Assembly (NCBI RefSeq): GCF_014212315.1
Contig: NZ_JACKXE010000002.1
Coordinates: forward strand, 310,001-374,000
From: Nocardioides luti
Lineage (GTDB): Bacteria > Actinomycetota > Actinomycetes > Propionibacteriales > Nocardioidaceae
Length of the DNA stretch: 64,000 nt
Direction: 5' to 3'
The stretch's first letter is position 1; each line of letters opens with the position of its first letter. The notes beneath the pieces are model-generated. The model did not search any database and was not told where the DNA came from. It worked only from the letters and a program-made list of their open reading frames with translations. Shown one piece after another: positions 39,666 through 48,972 of the stretch. Both the position numbers and the translations under genes were made by a program.

Positions 39666-40606
39666 CCCCTGCCCTCATTGCCCTGGCCCTCGGGGCCTTC
39701 GCCGCCCTGCATGCCGCCAGCTGGGGCGGATTCAAGGACGCCCCCTTCGAGGGCTTCCGTTGGCGCAGCTACGCACGCAGCCTCCTGCTGGGGGCGGCCG
39801 TCGCGGGACTCGTGGCGCTCTGGCTCCCGGTCACCTCCCCGAGATCGGCCGTCACCCTGATCGGGGTCACCTACGCCCTCGAACGGCTTGCGACCGAGTG
39901 GTGGAAGAGCATCGTGCGGGAGGACGACCAGTCCGCGTACACGATCCCCATGAGACTGGGCATCCGGGGCAGGACCATCGACGACCGGCGGACCCGCTAC
40001 CTGGCGGGATCGGTCGTTGCCCTGTTGGTCGCGCTCAGCCTGCTCGTTATGCACCTCCTCCAGGCCGTCGCCCCGACGGCGCCGACCTGGCTCGTGGTGC
40101 TGACCGTGGGCGGTGCTGGCGGCTGGGCGACCGCGGTCGGTGGAGCCTGGAAGGACGCGCCGGTCGAGGGTTTCAGTGGGTGGAAGTTCCTGCGCAGCCC
40201 CCTCGTGGCCACGGCCTGGGCGCTGCCGCTCTCGATCGTGACGCACAGCTGGCCGGCACTCCTGCTCGGCGCCGCTGGTTTCGCTGTCGCCAGCATCGAG
40301 ACCTACAAGACCTTCTTCACCGGTGGCCGGGCGCCCGGCAAGTTCGCCGGCCGCCCGGTGCGCTCGACGCTGCCCCGGCTGCGCCGCGCTCTCGCGACCC
40401 AGAACGCCGCCTGGTGGTTGGTCATGTCCGCGGCGTTCGCGGCCAGCATCCTGAACCCGCTGAGCCCGCTCGGCGCCCTTCCAGTCCCGACCGGACCGGT
40501 CACCGCCACCTTGCTCAGCGTCGCCGCTGGCGCCGTTGGCCTGGCGGGCATGGTGACCGTCCGCGGCCACAGCAAGCGGCTCCTGGCCCTGGACGTGACG
40601 CTGTGA
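39662..40606 (+). CDS. Duplicated-domain integral membrane protein
   Basis: A 314-residue polytopic membrane protein with an internal two-fold repeat. SWGGFKDAPFEGFRWRSYARSLLLG near the N-terminus and VGGAWKDAPVEGFSGWKFLRSPLVAT in the middle share a G-x-KDAP-x-EGF-x-W-K/R-x-x-RS motif, each followed by helices. I do not recognise a named family. It is joined by ATGA to the transporter and by GTGA to a polyprenol-phosphate glycosyltransferase, so a role in lipid-linked sugar handling is likely but inferred. Confidence 0.8.
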   Translation: MTPALIALALGAFAALHAASWGGFKDAPFEGFRWRSYARSLLLGAAVAGLVALWLPVTSPRSAVTLIGVTYALERLATEWWKSIVREDDQSAYTIPMRLGIRGRTIDDRRTRYLAGSVVALLVALSLLVMHLLQAVAPTAPTWLVVLTVGGAGGWATAVGGAWKDAPVEGFSGWKFLRSPLVATAWALPLSIVTHSWPALLLGAAGFAVASIETYKTFFTGGRAPGKFAGRPVRSTLPRLRRALATQNAAWWLVMSAAFAASILNPLSPLGALPVPTGPVTATLLSVAAGAVGLAGMVTVRGHSKRLLALDVTL

Positions 40607-41412
40607 GCCTCACGGGGACCCCGCGGGGAGCGGACGTTCCCCGGTCCATCCTCGTCGTCATCCCGACCTACGACGAGGCCGAGAACGTCCTCGCCGTCCT
40701 CGAACGCATCCACCGGTCCGCTCCCGGGGTGCACGTGCTCGTCGTCGACGACCGGAGCCCTGACGGGACGGGCGACCGCGTACGTGAGTACGCCCGCCAT
40801 CGCACGGACACGTTCCTGGAGACCGGTCGTGCCAAGACGGGCCTCGGCACGGCCTACCGGACCGGGTTCGGCTGGGCCCTGGCCCGCGACTACGACGCCA
40901 TCGTGCAGATGGACGCCGACCTCTCGCATCCTCCGGAGCAGATCCCCGCCCTGGTCGCGGCGCTGGTGGACCACGACGTCGCCGTGGGGTCGCGATACGT
41001 CGAGGGGGGACGGGTCGACGATTGGAAGCGGTCTCGACGACTCGTCTCGAGAGCGGGCAACCGCTACGTCCGGATCGTGCTCCGGCTGCCCGTGAGCGAT
41101 GCCACGGCCGGGTTCAAGGCCTGGAGACGGCAGGCGCTGATCGGCATTGGCGCGGTCGAGAGCACCTCGAACGGGTACTGCTTCCAGATCGAGAACACCT
41201 GGAGGGCGAGCCGCCTCGGACTCCGGATCGCCGAGCTCCCGATCACGTTCATGGACCGGGACGCGGGTGAGTCGAAGATGTCGGGGAAGATCGCCCTGGA
41301 GGCGGTGACCCGGGTCCTCGCCTGGCGCCTGGGCGAGCTCTCCGGCTGCCGTCCCGCACGAGTATCGCCGGGCTCCCGCACCGCCTCGGATGAACGGATG
41401 CGGGTCCGATGA
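40603..41412 (+). CDS. Polyprenol-phosphate mannose synthase-like GT2
   Basis: A family-2 glycosyltransferase of 269 residues resembling dolichol/polyprenol monophosphomannose synthase. ILVVIPTYDEAENVLAVLERI and HVLVVDDRSPDGTGDRV open the GT-A fold, the DxD is in DAIVQMDADLSHPPEQIP, and VSDATAGFKAWRRQAL, NGYCFQIEN and ITFMDRDAGESKMS are Dpm1 signatures. It would make lipid-linked mannose or glucose at the membrane. GTG 40603 overlaps the previous stop, and the end overlaps the next gene by ATGA. Confidence 0.9.
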   Translation: MSLTGTPRGADVPRSILVVIPTYDEAENVLAVLERIHRSAPGVHVLVVDDRSPDGTGDRVREYARHRTDTFLETGRAKTGLGTAYRTGFGWALARDYDAIVQMDADLSHPPEQIPALVAALVDHDVAVGSRYVEGGRVDDWKRSRRLVSRAGNRYVRIVLRLPVSDATAGFKAWRRQALIGIGAVESTSNGYCFQIENTWRASRLGLRIAELPITFMDRDAGESKMSGKIALEAVTRVLAWRLGELSGCRPARVSPGSRTASDERMRVR

Positions 41413-42551
41413 CCATCCTCCGTCAGCCCCTCGACCGGCGGGCCCCGCTCGGCTCGTCCGTGGAGGACGGCACCGTTCGCCCGGCCGTGCCTCGGGTCCT
41501 GATCGTCTCCGCGAGCGTGGGCGCCGGTCACGATGGTGCCGCAACCGAGCTCGCCCGTCAGGCGGCAGCGGCAGGGTACGCCGTCGACCGGGTGGACTTC
41601 CTCGACCTGTTCCCGCGCGGGGTCGGTGGGCTGCTGCGGGCCGCCTACCGCATCCAGCTCAGGTCCGCACCCGCCACGTGGGGGTGGCTGCTGGCGCGTC
41701 TCGAGCACGGCGGTGGGCGCCGGTGGGCTGCCCGCGTCGCGGCGCGCCTGACCCGCAAGCGGCTGCTGCGTGCCTGCGCGCCGGACCCGACCCTGGCGGT
41801 CTCCACCTATCCCCTCGCCAGCCAGTCGCTGGCCGACCTCAGGCTCCGTGGACTGCTCGGGTGCCCCGTCGTCACGTTCCTCACCGACATGAGCGTCCAC
41901 CCCCTGTGGGTGGCGCCCGGGGCGGACCTGCACCTCGCGCTGCACGCCGAACCCGCCCGGCAGGCCGCTCGGCTCGGCGCCCGCGGCGTCCGCATCGTCG
42001 GGCCCGCGGTCTCGCCCGCCTTCACCGCCGTGACCCCGACGTCCCGCGCCACCGCGCGCTCCCGGTTCCGTCTCCCGACGGAAGCCCCATTAGGCCTCGT
42101 GGTGGCGGGGTCCTGGGGGGTCGGCGACATCGTGCGCACCGTCCACGACCTGCTGGCCGCGGGTGTCGTGACGCCGGTGGTCGTGTGTGGCAGCAACGCG
42201 GCCCTGCGCCGTCGACTGGAGAAGGTCCCGGGCGTACGCACCCTGGGTTGGGTCGACGACATGGCCTCGCTCATGCACGCGTGTGACATCGTGGTCCAGA
42301 ATGCCGGCGGACTCACGTCCCTGGAGGCCCGGGAGTGCGGACTCCCCGTCGTCACCTACCGCTCGTTGCCCGGTCACGGGCACTCCAACAGCCAGGCCCT
42401 CGAGATAGCCGGCTGGACCATCTGGGCCCGCGAGCGCGCCGAGCTCGTGCCCGCCCTCCTGCTCGCCCTCGGCCACCGTCCGACCGTCGAGCCATCGGTC
42501 TGCGTCCCCTGGGCCGGGCTGCTGGACCAACCCCTGTTGATGACGGCATGA
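41409..42551 (+). CDS. MGDG-synthase-like GT28 glycosyltransferase
   Basis: A 380-residue GT-B enzyme. PRVLIVSASVGAGHDGAATELARQA is the MGDG-synthase/processive diacylglycerol glucosyltransferase N-terminal signature. The C-terminal part has VLVVAGS-like LGLVVAGSWGVGDIVRTVHD, VRTLGWVDDMASLMHACDIVVQNAGGLTSLEA and a GHGHSNSQALEIAG stretch. It likely transfers a sugar from a nucleotide donor to a glycerolipid. Coupled by ATGA on both sides in the envelope operon. Confidence 0.88.
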   Translation: MTILRQPLDRRAPLGSSVEDGTVRPAVPRVLIVSASVGAGHDGAATELARQAAAAGYAVDRVDFLDLFPRGVGGLLRAAYRIQLRSAPATWGWLLARLEHGGGRRWAARVAARLTRKRLLRACAPDPTLAVSTYPLASQSLADLRLRGLLGCPVVTFLTDMSVHPLWVAPGADLHLALHAEPARQAARLGARGVRIVGPAVSPAFTAVTPTSRATARSRFRLPTEAPLGLVVAGSWGVGDIVRTVHDLLAAGVVTPVVVCGSNAALRRRLEKVPGVRTLGWVDDMASLMHACDIVVQNAGGLTSLEARECGLPVVTYRSLPGHGHSNSQALEIAGWTIWARERAELVPALLLALGHRPTVEPSVCVPWAGLLDQPLLMTA

Positions 42552-43273
42552 GCGCCACCAGAACCGTGGCCGTACTCGGGGCGGCCGCCGGTGTCCTGCA
42601 CCTGGCTCCTGCCACCACGGCGCTCGGGCCGGTCCGCCGCCTCGGCCTCGACCGGCTCTCCGGCGTCGGGTCGAAGGAGCGGGTCGCGATCACCTTCGAC
42701 GACGGTCCGGACCCGGCCTCGACGCCGGCGTTCCTGGACGTGCTTGCGGACCTTGACGTCCGGGCGACGTTCTTCCTGCTGGGGAGGATGCTCACGCGCG
42801 CACCCTGGATGGGCCTCGCTCTCGTCGAGGCCGGCCACGAGATCGGGGTGCACGGGTGGGACCACCGCCCACTGGCGTTGCGCGGGCCCGGAGCGACGTA
42901 CCCGGACCTGGCCCGCACCTGTCGAGAGATCGAACGCCGGTGCCGGGTGACTCCTACCTTTTACCGGCCGCCGTACGGCGTGCTCACCTGGTCCGGGCTC
43001 GCCGCGGCACGGCGGTTGTCGCTGAGCCCGGTGCTCTGGACGGCCTGGGGAGCGGACTGGCGCCGCTCGGCCAGCCCGGCTTCCATCCGGGCCACGGTCG
43101 GGCGACGCCTCCAGCCGGGAGGCACGGTCCTGCTCCACGACAGCGACTGCACCTCGTCACCCGGCTCGTGGCGGGCCACCCTCGAGGCGCTGCCCGGCAT
43201 CGTCGCTGACATCCGTGGGGCCGGGTTGACGCCCGGTCCGCTGGGCGCGCACGGTCTCGGAGGGGCGCGATGA
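42548..43273 (+). CDS. Polysaccharide deacetylase (NodB domain)
   Basis: A 241-residue CE4 deacetylase. Catalytic DD is in VAITFDDGPDPASTPAFLDVL, the metal His pair is in HEIGVHGWDHRPL, and FYRPPYGVLTWSGL and GGTVLLHDSDCTSSPGSW carry motifs 3-5. An N-terminal hydrophobic stretch may be a signal anchor. It would remove acetyl groups from a sugar made by the neighbouring transferases. Coupled by ATGA on both sides. Confidence 0.9.
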   Translation: MSATRTVAVLGAAAGVLHLAPATTALGPVRRLGLDRLSGVGSKERVAITFDDGPDPASTPAFLDVLADLDVRATFFLLGRMLTRAPWMGLALVEAGHEIGVHGWDHRPLALRGPGATYPDLARTCREIERRCRVTPTFYRPPYGVLTWSGLAAARRLSLSPVLWTAWGADWRRSASPASIRATVGRRLQPGGTVLLHDSDCTSSPGSWRATLEALPGIVADIRGAGLTPGPLGAHGLGGAR

Positions 43274-44313
43274 CCCGCCGCAGGATGGTGAATGGCGCCC
43301 GGATGCTGGCGGTCGTCGCCGGGGCCGTAGCCCTGCTGGCGGTGGCGCTCCCGTCCGTCTCCGGGATCGACTGGCGCCCCATCGCCGCGGCCGTGGCCCA
43401 CGTCCCCGGGAGGGACCTGGCGCTGCTCGGTGTCCTGTGGGCGTCCGGTCTCGTGCTGCACACCTTCACGCTCACCGCAGCCCTCCCGCGCCTGACCCAC
43501 CGCCGCGCCCTCACCCTGAGCCTGACCGGGAGCGCCGTGGCGAACGTGCTGCCGCTCGGGGGTGCGGCGGGCATCGCCCTGAACTACCGGATGGTCCGGG
43601 CCTGGGGCTTCGGGCCCCGTGACTTCGCGACGTACACGCTCGTGACCAACGTCTGGGACGTGCTGGTGAAGCTGTGCCTGCCGGTGATCGCGCTCTCCTG
43701 GCTGCTCGCGAACGGCGAGGTCGTCGCGGGACCGATCGTCACCGCGACGGTCGTGGCGACGTCGCTCCTGGCGCTGCTCTCCGCGACGCTCGTCGTGACC
43801 CTCCTCAGTCGACGCGTCACCGCCGCCGCGGGCGCCATCGCCGATCTGGCCCTGCTGCCCGTGCTGCGGCGGGTGGGGTCGACCCGGCGCCCGGACGTCG
43901 CGGCACGACTGCTGCTGGTGCGCGAGCAGTGTGCCTCCGTGGTCCGGCGGGGCTGGGCGCGGCTGACCGGCGGCATGCTGGCCTACACCGCAACCCTGGC
44001 CGTGCTGCTGTGGGGCTGCCTCACCGTCTCGGGTGCGGGGCTGCCCGTCGCGGCCGTGTTCGCCGGATTCGCCCTCGAGCGGGTGCTCACCCTGGCGGGA
44101 CTCACGCCCGGCGGTGCCGGGGTCGTGGAGGTGGGTCTCGCCGGTCTGCTGCTGCTCCTGGGGGGTGACCCTTTGGGGGTTGTTGCGGGCACCGTGCTCT
44201 ACCGGGCGTTCACCTTCGGGCTCGAGATCCCCGTGGGCGGTGTCGGGCTGGTCGGTTGGCTCTGGCTTCACCGGCAGCCCCCCGCCGGCTCCGGCGAGAG
44301 CGCGGCGACCTGA
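43270..44313 (+). CDS. LPG-synthase transmembrane/UPF0104-like protein
   Basis: A 347-residue membrane protein of the lysylphosphatidylglycerol synthase TM (flippase) family. About eight helices include SLTGSAVANVLPLGGAAGIALNYRMVRAWG, the conserved NxxPxGG region, and FALERVLTLAGLTPGGAGVVEVGLAG, the conserved TPGGxGxxE motif. No aminoacyl-transferase domain is attached. It could flip the glycolipid made by this operon. Confidence 0.88.
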   Translation: MTRRRMVNGARMLAVVAGAVALLAVALPSVSGIDWRPIAAAVAHVPGRDLALLGVLWASGLVLHTFTLTAALPRLTHRRALTLSLTGSAVANVLPLGGAAGIALNYRMVRAWGFGPRDFATYTLVTNVWDVLVKLCLPVIALSWLLANGEVVAGPIVTATVVATSLLALLSATLVVTLLSRRVTAAAGAIADLALLPVLRRVGSTRRPDVAARLLLVREQCASVVRRGWARLTGGMLAYTATLAVLLWGCLTVSGAGLPVAAVFAGFALERVLTLAGLTPGGAGVVEVGLAGLLLLLGGDPLGVVAGTVLYRAFTFGLEIPVGGVGLVGWLWLHRQPPAGSGESAAT

Positions 44314-45461
44314 TGCGCATCCTCCACGTCACCGACTGCTACCTGCCGCGGATCGGCGGCATCGAGATGCACGTCCGGGACCTGTGCCGGGCGCAGCGAG
44401 ACGCCGGCCACGACGCCCTCGTGGTCACGGCGACCGCAGCCGGCCCGAACGCGGAGTCCGACGACCCCTGGGTGCACAGGCTGCGCCCCGACGCCCGGTT
44501 GCTGCTGTCCTCGGCCACCGGCGGCGACGGCCTGGCCGGACTCCTCGACCAGTACCGACCCGACGTGGTGCATGCCCACGTCTCCGTCTTCTCGCCGTTC
44601 ACCGTCGGTGCGGCCCGTCAGGCGGCCGCGGCCGGGCTGCCCACGCTCGTCACCGTGCACTCGATGTGGCAGGGACCGGTCCGGCGCGTGATGCGCGCGC
44701 TCTTGCTCGGGTTGAGCCGCGAGCCAGTCGCCTGGTCGGCGGTCAGTCGCAGCGCGGCCGAACCCGTGCGCGCGGTCCTCGCGGATCGGGTTCCTGTCCT
44801 CGTCCTCCCCAACGCCGTGGATCCCGGATGGTGGCGCTCGGAGCCGGCGCCGGTGCCGGCCGTCCCGACGATCGTGAGCGTGATGCGGCTGGCCCGCCGC
44901 AAGCGACCGCTCGCCCTGGCCAGGATGCTCCGCAAGGTCAGGGCCACCTTGCCCGCCGACCTGCCCCTGCGCGCCGTCATCGTCGGCGACGGGCCACAGC
45001 GGCCCGCGCTGGAGGCGTACCTGGCCCGGCACGCCACGTCCTGGGTGGAGGTCCGGGGACGCCTGGACCGCGAGCAGATCCGGTCGCTCTACGCCGAGTC
45101 CACCGTGTACGCCGCACCCGCGACGCTCGAGTCGTTCGGCATCGCGGCGCTGGAGGCCCGATCTGCGGGGCTGCCGGTGGTGGCCAGCACCCGCGGCGGG
45201 GTCGGCGAGTTCGTCACCGACGGCGTCGACGGGCTGCTCGCGCATGACGACGACGACATGGTCGCCGCCCTGGTCCGACTCGTCGGCGATGCCACGTTGC
45301 TCGCCTCGATCACGGCCCACAACCGCGCCGAGGTCCCCCGCCTCGACTGGCCGGCAGCCTGCACGGCCTCACTGGCGGCGTACGCCGTTGCCGCCCGACG
45401 CGCCGGGACCGAGGCCGTCGGTTCGACCCTCGCCCAGGCCGTCGCCGGGCAGCGCTCATGA
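44313..45461 (+). CDS. Family-4 glycosyltransferase
   Basis: A 382-residue GT-B retaining glycosyltransferase. MRILHVTDCYLPRIGGIEMH is the GT4 opening, YRPDVVHAHVSVFSPFTVGAA the acceptor side, and YAAPATLESFGIAALEARSAGLPVVASTRGGVGEFV the donor site with the E-x7-E pair. The start overlaps the previous stop (TGATG). It adds a further sugar in the envelope glycan or glycolipid pathway. No signal peptide, so it acts at the cytoplasmic face. Confidence 0.92.
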   Translation: MRILHVTDCYLPRIGGIEMHVRDLCRAQRDAGHDALVVTATAAGPNAESDDPWVHRLRPDARLLLSSATGGDGLAGLLDQYRPDVVHAHVSVFSPFTVGAARQAAAAGLPTLVTVHSMWQGPVRRVMRALLLGLSREPVAWSAVSRSAAEPVRAVLADRVPVLVLPNAVDPGWWRSEPAPVPAVPTIVSVMRLARRKRPLALARMLRKVRATLPADLPLRAVIVGDGPQRPALEAYLARHATSWVEVRGRLDREQIRSLYAESTVYAAPATLESFGIAALEARSAGLPVVASTRGGVGEFVTDGVDGLLAHDDDDMVAALVRLVGDATLLASITAHNRAEVPRLDWPAACTASLAAYAVAARRAGTEAVGSTLAQAVAGQRS

Positions 45462-46384
45462 CCATCCCGTCGCCGAGGTTCACGCTCGTGTCGTTCCACG
45501 CCCACCCGGACGACGAGGCCCTGCTGACGGCGGGCACCCTGGCGCGCGCCGTCCGCGACGGGCACCGGGTGGTGGTCGTGGTCGCGACGACGGGCGAGGC
45601 GGGGCTGTCGGCCGGGTCGCCCGAAGGTCTGGCCGCGACGCGGACCGCGGAGCTCGAGGCGTCCGTCGCGGCGATCGGCGCCCATCGCGTCGAGGTCCTC
45701 GGCTTCGCCGACTCGGGATTCTCGGTCGACGACGCCGACGGATCGAAGTTCCCGCCCGATCCGGACGCCCAGCGCTTCTCGGATGTCCACGTGGAGCTTG
45801 CGGCGCACCGCCTCGCCGCCATCCTGGTCGAGGAGGGCGCCGACGCCCTCACCGGCTACGACCCGGCGGGCGGCTACGGCCACCGTGACCACGTCCAGGT
45901 CCACCGGGTCGCGGCGCGCGCGGCCGCGCTGGCCGGTACGCCGCTGCTGCTCGAGGCGACGATCGACCGGCGGTTGCTCCTCCCGGTGCACCGGGTGCTG
46001 CGCGCCATCGCCCGCCTCGTCGCCCTCCCCGCGCTGCCTGATCTGTCGCGCGCCTATACCGCACACGCGGACCTGACGCACCGCGTCGACGTCCGCGGCC
46101 ACCTCGACGCCAAGCTCGCCTCCATGGCGGCCCACGTGAGCCAGGCCTCCGCGGACGAGGGCGTGCGCACCCTGGCGCTGCTGCTGCGCCTGCCGCGGCC
46201 GGTCGCTCGCCGGGTCCTGGGCACGGAGTGGTTCCGGGAGGTCGGCCGACCCGGAGGCGCACCCCTGCTCGACGACATCTTCGCGTCCCTGCGGTGCCCC
46301 GACCCGGACGGTCAGCGGACCGCTGCTGCCTCGCGCCCGCGCCGCAGCGGGCCCTCGACGGGTCCCGTCCGACCCCGCGGGTAG
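45458..46384 (+). CDS. PIG-L/LmbE-family deacetylase
   Basis: A 308-residue zinc-dependent N-acetylglucosaminyl deacetylase of the LmbE/MshB family. The Zn site is SFHAHPDDEALLTAGTLARA (HPDDE), with a later TGYDPAGGYGHRDHVQVHRV carrying the third His. Candidates include de-N-acetylation of a GlcNAc-lipid, as in GPI-type or mycothiol-type pathways; operon context favours a glycolipid. The last 73 bases overlap the opposing PAP2 gene. Confidence 0.9.
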   Translation: MTIPSPRFTLVSFHAHPDDEALLTAGTLARAVRDGHRVVVVVATTGEAGLSAGSPEGLAATRTAELEASVAAIGAHRVEVLGFADSGFSVDDADGSKFPPDPDAQRFSDVHVELAAHRLAAILVEEGADALTGYDPAGGYGHRDHVQVHRVAARAAALAGTPLLLEATIDRRLLLPVHRVLRAIARLVALPALPDLSRAYTAHADLTHRVDVRGHLDAKLASMAAHVSQASADEGVRTLALLLRLPRPVARRVLGTEWFREVGRPGGAPLLDDIFASLRCPDPDGQRTAAASRPRRSGPSTGPVRPRG

Positions 46385-47394
46385 ATCGTCAGGCGGCCGA
46401 GGCCCACCGCGACGAACGCGAGTACCAGGCCCGCTAGGTCGTCGACGGCGAAGTGCCAGCCGAGGTAGACGGTGGCGAGCAGGGTGCCCCCCAGGAAGAC
46501 CGTCATCGCCCTGGCCGTCCGGCGCAGCCCGTAGTAGCGGGCCATCAGCAGGAGCACCGTCGTCACCGCGACGTGCAGGCTCGCGAACGCCGAGATCTGC
46601 GCGAACGAGTCGCTCGCGGCGGGGTGCGCCAGCAGGTGGGCGCGCTGGGCGACGTACCGCGCCTGGGTGTCCTGGATCATCGTGTGCGGCAGCCCGGCGA
46701 AGTCCTGCGGGGCCGAGTGGAACGGCCCGAGCGACGGGATCAGGTAGTAGGACCCCACCCCCAGGATCCACACCCAGACGGCCGACGCGATGAAGACGTA
46801 GCCGTCCCGGACTCGGGTGGTCAGCGTGATCGCGGCGACGAAGGACACCGTGGCGAGCCACGAGAAGGACTCGTAGACCACCATCAGGACGTAGGCCGCG
46901 ACGTGCTGGCCGAGCAGGTCGTGCAACAGCACGGCCGGGCTGTGGCCGAGGAACAGCCAGCGGTCCCAGCCCAGGAGCATCGCGTCCCGCGGTGCCCGCA
47001 GGACGTCCGAGCTCTTGAGGTTGTGGTAGCAGAAGTAGACCAGGTGGTAGGCCAGGAGCGCGCTCGCGACTAGGACCAGCCGCTCCCGGTTCCACCGGGT
47101 CCGGAGCACGTCGAGGGTCCGCCGGGCCGTCCACCCCCGACGGCAGACCCGGAGCGCGGCGTCGACCAGGGACAGCACGACAAAGAGCCCCAGCGAGATG
47201 CCGAGGCGGGAGAGCAGGATCGCACCGTGCGGGTCACGCAGCGGGATCCCCACGGCGTACGAACGGGTGAGGGCGACGGCGGCGAAGACCGCCGCAACGA
47301 CCCAGAGGCGCACGACCCAGGGCGGCCACGGGTCGCTGGCGTGGCCCTCGGCGTCGAGGGTCGTCGGTGCGACCCGGCTCGTCGAGGTGGTCAC
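46312..47394 (-). CDS. PAP2-family inositolphosphotransferase/phosphatase, membrane
   Basis: A 360-residue membrane protein with a C-terminal PAP2/AUR1-like domain. The catalytic motifs are spread over SYYLIPSLGPFHSAPQDF, ASDSFAQISAFASLHVAVTTVL (motif 2 His) and LGWHFAVDDLAGLVLA (motif 3 His/Asp). The N-terminal half has about four helices. It starts at GTG 47394 behind promoter P5 and converges on PIG-L. AUR1-like proteins move phospho-head groups onto lipids, which fits the glycolipid context. Confidence 0.85.
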   Translation of the reverse strand: MTTSTSRVAPTTLDAEGHASDPWPPWVVRLWVVAAVFAAVALTRSYAVGIPLRDPHGAILLSRLGISLGLFVVLSLVDAALRVCRRGWTARRTLDVLRTRWNRERLVLVASALLAYHLVYFCYHNLKSSDVLRAPRDAMLLGWDRWLFLGHSPAVLLHDLLGQHVAAYVLMVVYESFSWLATVSFVAAITLTTRVRDGYVFIASAVWVWILGVGSYYLIPSLGPFHSAPQDFAGLPHTMIQDTQARYVAQRAHLLAHPAASDSFAQISAFASLHVAVTTVLLLMARYYGLRRTARAMTVFLGGTLLATVYLGWHFAVDDLAGLVLAFVAVGLGRLTIYPRGRTGPVEGPLRRGREAAAVR

Positions 47395-47442
47395 GCGCGC
47401 TCGCTCTCGTCCGGGGGTTGGCTCGATCCACCCACGATGCAG

Positions 47443-47467
47443 GAGCCAGCGTGAAGGGACGATGAAG
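47443..47467 (-). promoter_or_regulatory. Regulon promoter P5
   Basis: On the minus strand CTTCAT (47467-47462) and CTTCAC (47456-47451) are 11 bp apart. The downstream element is weak (CTGCATCG in place of CTAGCGTC). It precedes the PAP2 gene starting at 47394. Confidence 0.5.
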
Positions 47468-47482
47468 GGTGGTGCGCGCAGC

Positions 47483-48967
47483 TCAGCAGTCGTCGCTGGA
47501 CACGCCGGTCGGGCGCGACACGCCCTTGACGAGATAGACCGGCACGTCGCAGACCGTCGCCACCTGGCGGTAGTGCTCGGCCAGCGTCCGCGTGAGGATC
47601 CCGCTGTCGTCGATGCCCCAGGAGTTCTCGGGTGTGCCCTGCACGTACCAGGTCGGTGCGTCCGGGCCGCTCAGCCGTCGGGTCAGCAGTTCGAGGTCTG
47701 GGTCGAGCACCCGGAGCGTGAGGCTCCACAGGTAGGGGTAGGCCGGGCGGAGTCCCGAGTCCAGCAGGATGTTCGGGTGCCCGTAGCCCACGTAGCCGGT
47801 GTCGCCGGGCCGGTCGACCGAGGCCAGGTAGCCGACGAGCGCCGCATCAACGTGGTTGTTCGCGGGCCGCGCGAGCAGGTTGCCCATCCCGACCACGCAA
47901 GCGACCGCGACAGCGCCCACGAGCAGCACCGTGACCCGAAGCTTCCCGCGGCCGGCCAGCCACCCGACACCGAGAACGACCGAGGGGACCAGCGCGACGA
48001 GGTAGTGCGACCAGTAGCTGCCTCCCAGCACGATGCCGGCCACCTCGACGACCAGCATCGCGGCGATGCCGACGGGCACCGGGTCCAGCCGACGGATCCG
48101 GACCACGACGTGCCCGACGACGTACGCCGTCAGCGGCAGCAGCCCGCTGACCAGGACCAGGCCCCACAGACCCCAGGCCCGCCGATCCGGGGCCGACAGG
48201 CTGTGGGAGTCGATGGCCCGGCTGGCGTCGACCCGGAAGCCGTAGAGCGTGTACAGCAGGGTTCCTGTGCCGGCGGACGCGGTGGTGACCCACCAGAGGA
48301 CGAGCAGGAGCGGCACCAGCGCGCCTAGGAGGCCGCTCACCACGACCCGAGCGGCCACCCGGGGGGCCAGGTCGCGGCGCGCGGCGGCGGCAACGACCAG
48401 GGCAACGGGGAAGGCCAGCGCGTCGACGAAATTCTGCTTCACGAGCACCGCAGAGACGGCCGCGACCCCGGCCAGCACGGCGTACGCCGCGGCCCGCGAC
48501 CCGGCGGCGCCGGGCCGGACGGCGCGGAGCGTCAGCGCCACGCCGACCATCACCAGTGGGGCAGCAAGGATCTCGGCGTCCACCTCGGGCGCCCCCAGCA
48601 ACGGCGAGGCCGCGAGGACGGCCGCTGACGCCGCCGACCAGCGCGCACCGCGGACGCCACCGACGGACCAGCCCGAGGCCCCGGCCGCCGCTACCAGCAC
48701 GACCACCGCGACCATCGCCAGACCGCGCCCGGCGACCACGCCACCCAGGGCGTCGGCCGCACGCCAGAAGGCGATCAGCAACGGCGGCCGATCCACCCAC
48801 AGGCTGCCGTAGAGTCCCGGTCCGCCGCCGTGCCAGTGCCGCGCCACCAACAGGTAGCCCGCCTCGTCCGGGTAGGACGGGCGCCAGGTGAACGGCAGCC
48901 GCAGCAGCACGGCGACGAGCGCGGCGAGCGTCACCGAACGAGTCGCCGCTGTGGCCTCGGTGCGCAT
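47483..48967 (-). CDS. PMT/ArnT-like membrane glycosyltransferase
   Basis: A 494-residue polytopic membrane protein of the GT-C type that uses polyprenyl-phosphate sugars. RLPFTWRPSYPDEAGYLLVARHWHGGG contains the loop-1 Asp-Glu characteristic of the PMT/ArnT group. About 11 helices follow, then a soluble extracytoplasmic tail (VLDPDLELLTRRLSGPDAP). It is a natural user of lipid-linked sugar made by the 40603 enzyme. Promoter P4 places its likely transcription start at or next to the ATG, so the mRNA may be leaderless. Confidence 0.85.
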   Translation of the reverse strand: MRTEATAATRSVTLAALVAVLLRLPFTWRPSYPDEAGYLLVARHWHGGGPGLYGSLWVDRPPLLIAFWRAADALGGVVAGRGLAMVAVVVLVAAAGASGWSVGGVRGARWSAASAAVLAASPLLGAPEVDAEILAAPLVMVGVALTLRAVRPGAAGSRAAAYAVLAGVAAVSAVLVKQNFVDALAFPVALVVAAAARRDLAPRVAARVVVSGLLGALVPLLLVLWWVTTASAGTGTLLYTLYGFRVDASRAIDSHSLSAPDRRAWGLWGLVLVSGLLPLTAYVVGHVVVRIRRLDPVPVGIAAMLVVEVAGIVLGGSYWSHYLVALVPSVVLGVGWLAGRGKLRVTVLLVGAVAVACVVGMGNLLARPANNHVDAALVGYLASVDRPGDTGYVGYGHPNILLDSGLRPAYPYLWSLTLRVLDPDLELLTRRLSGPDAPTWYVQGTPENSWGIDDSGILTRTLAEHYRQVATVCDVPVYLVKGVSRPTGVSSDDC

Positions 48968-48972
48968 GACCC

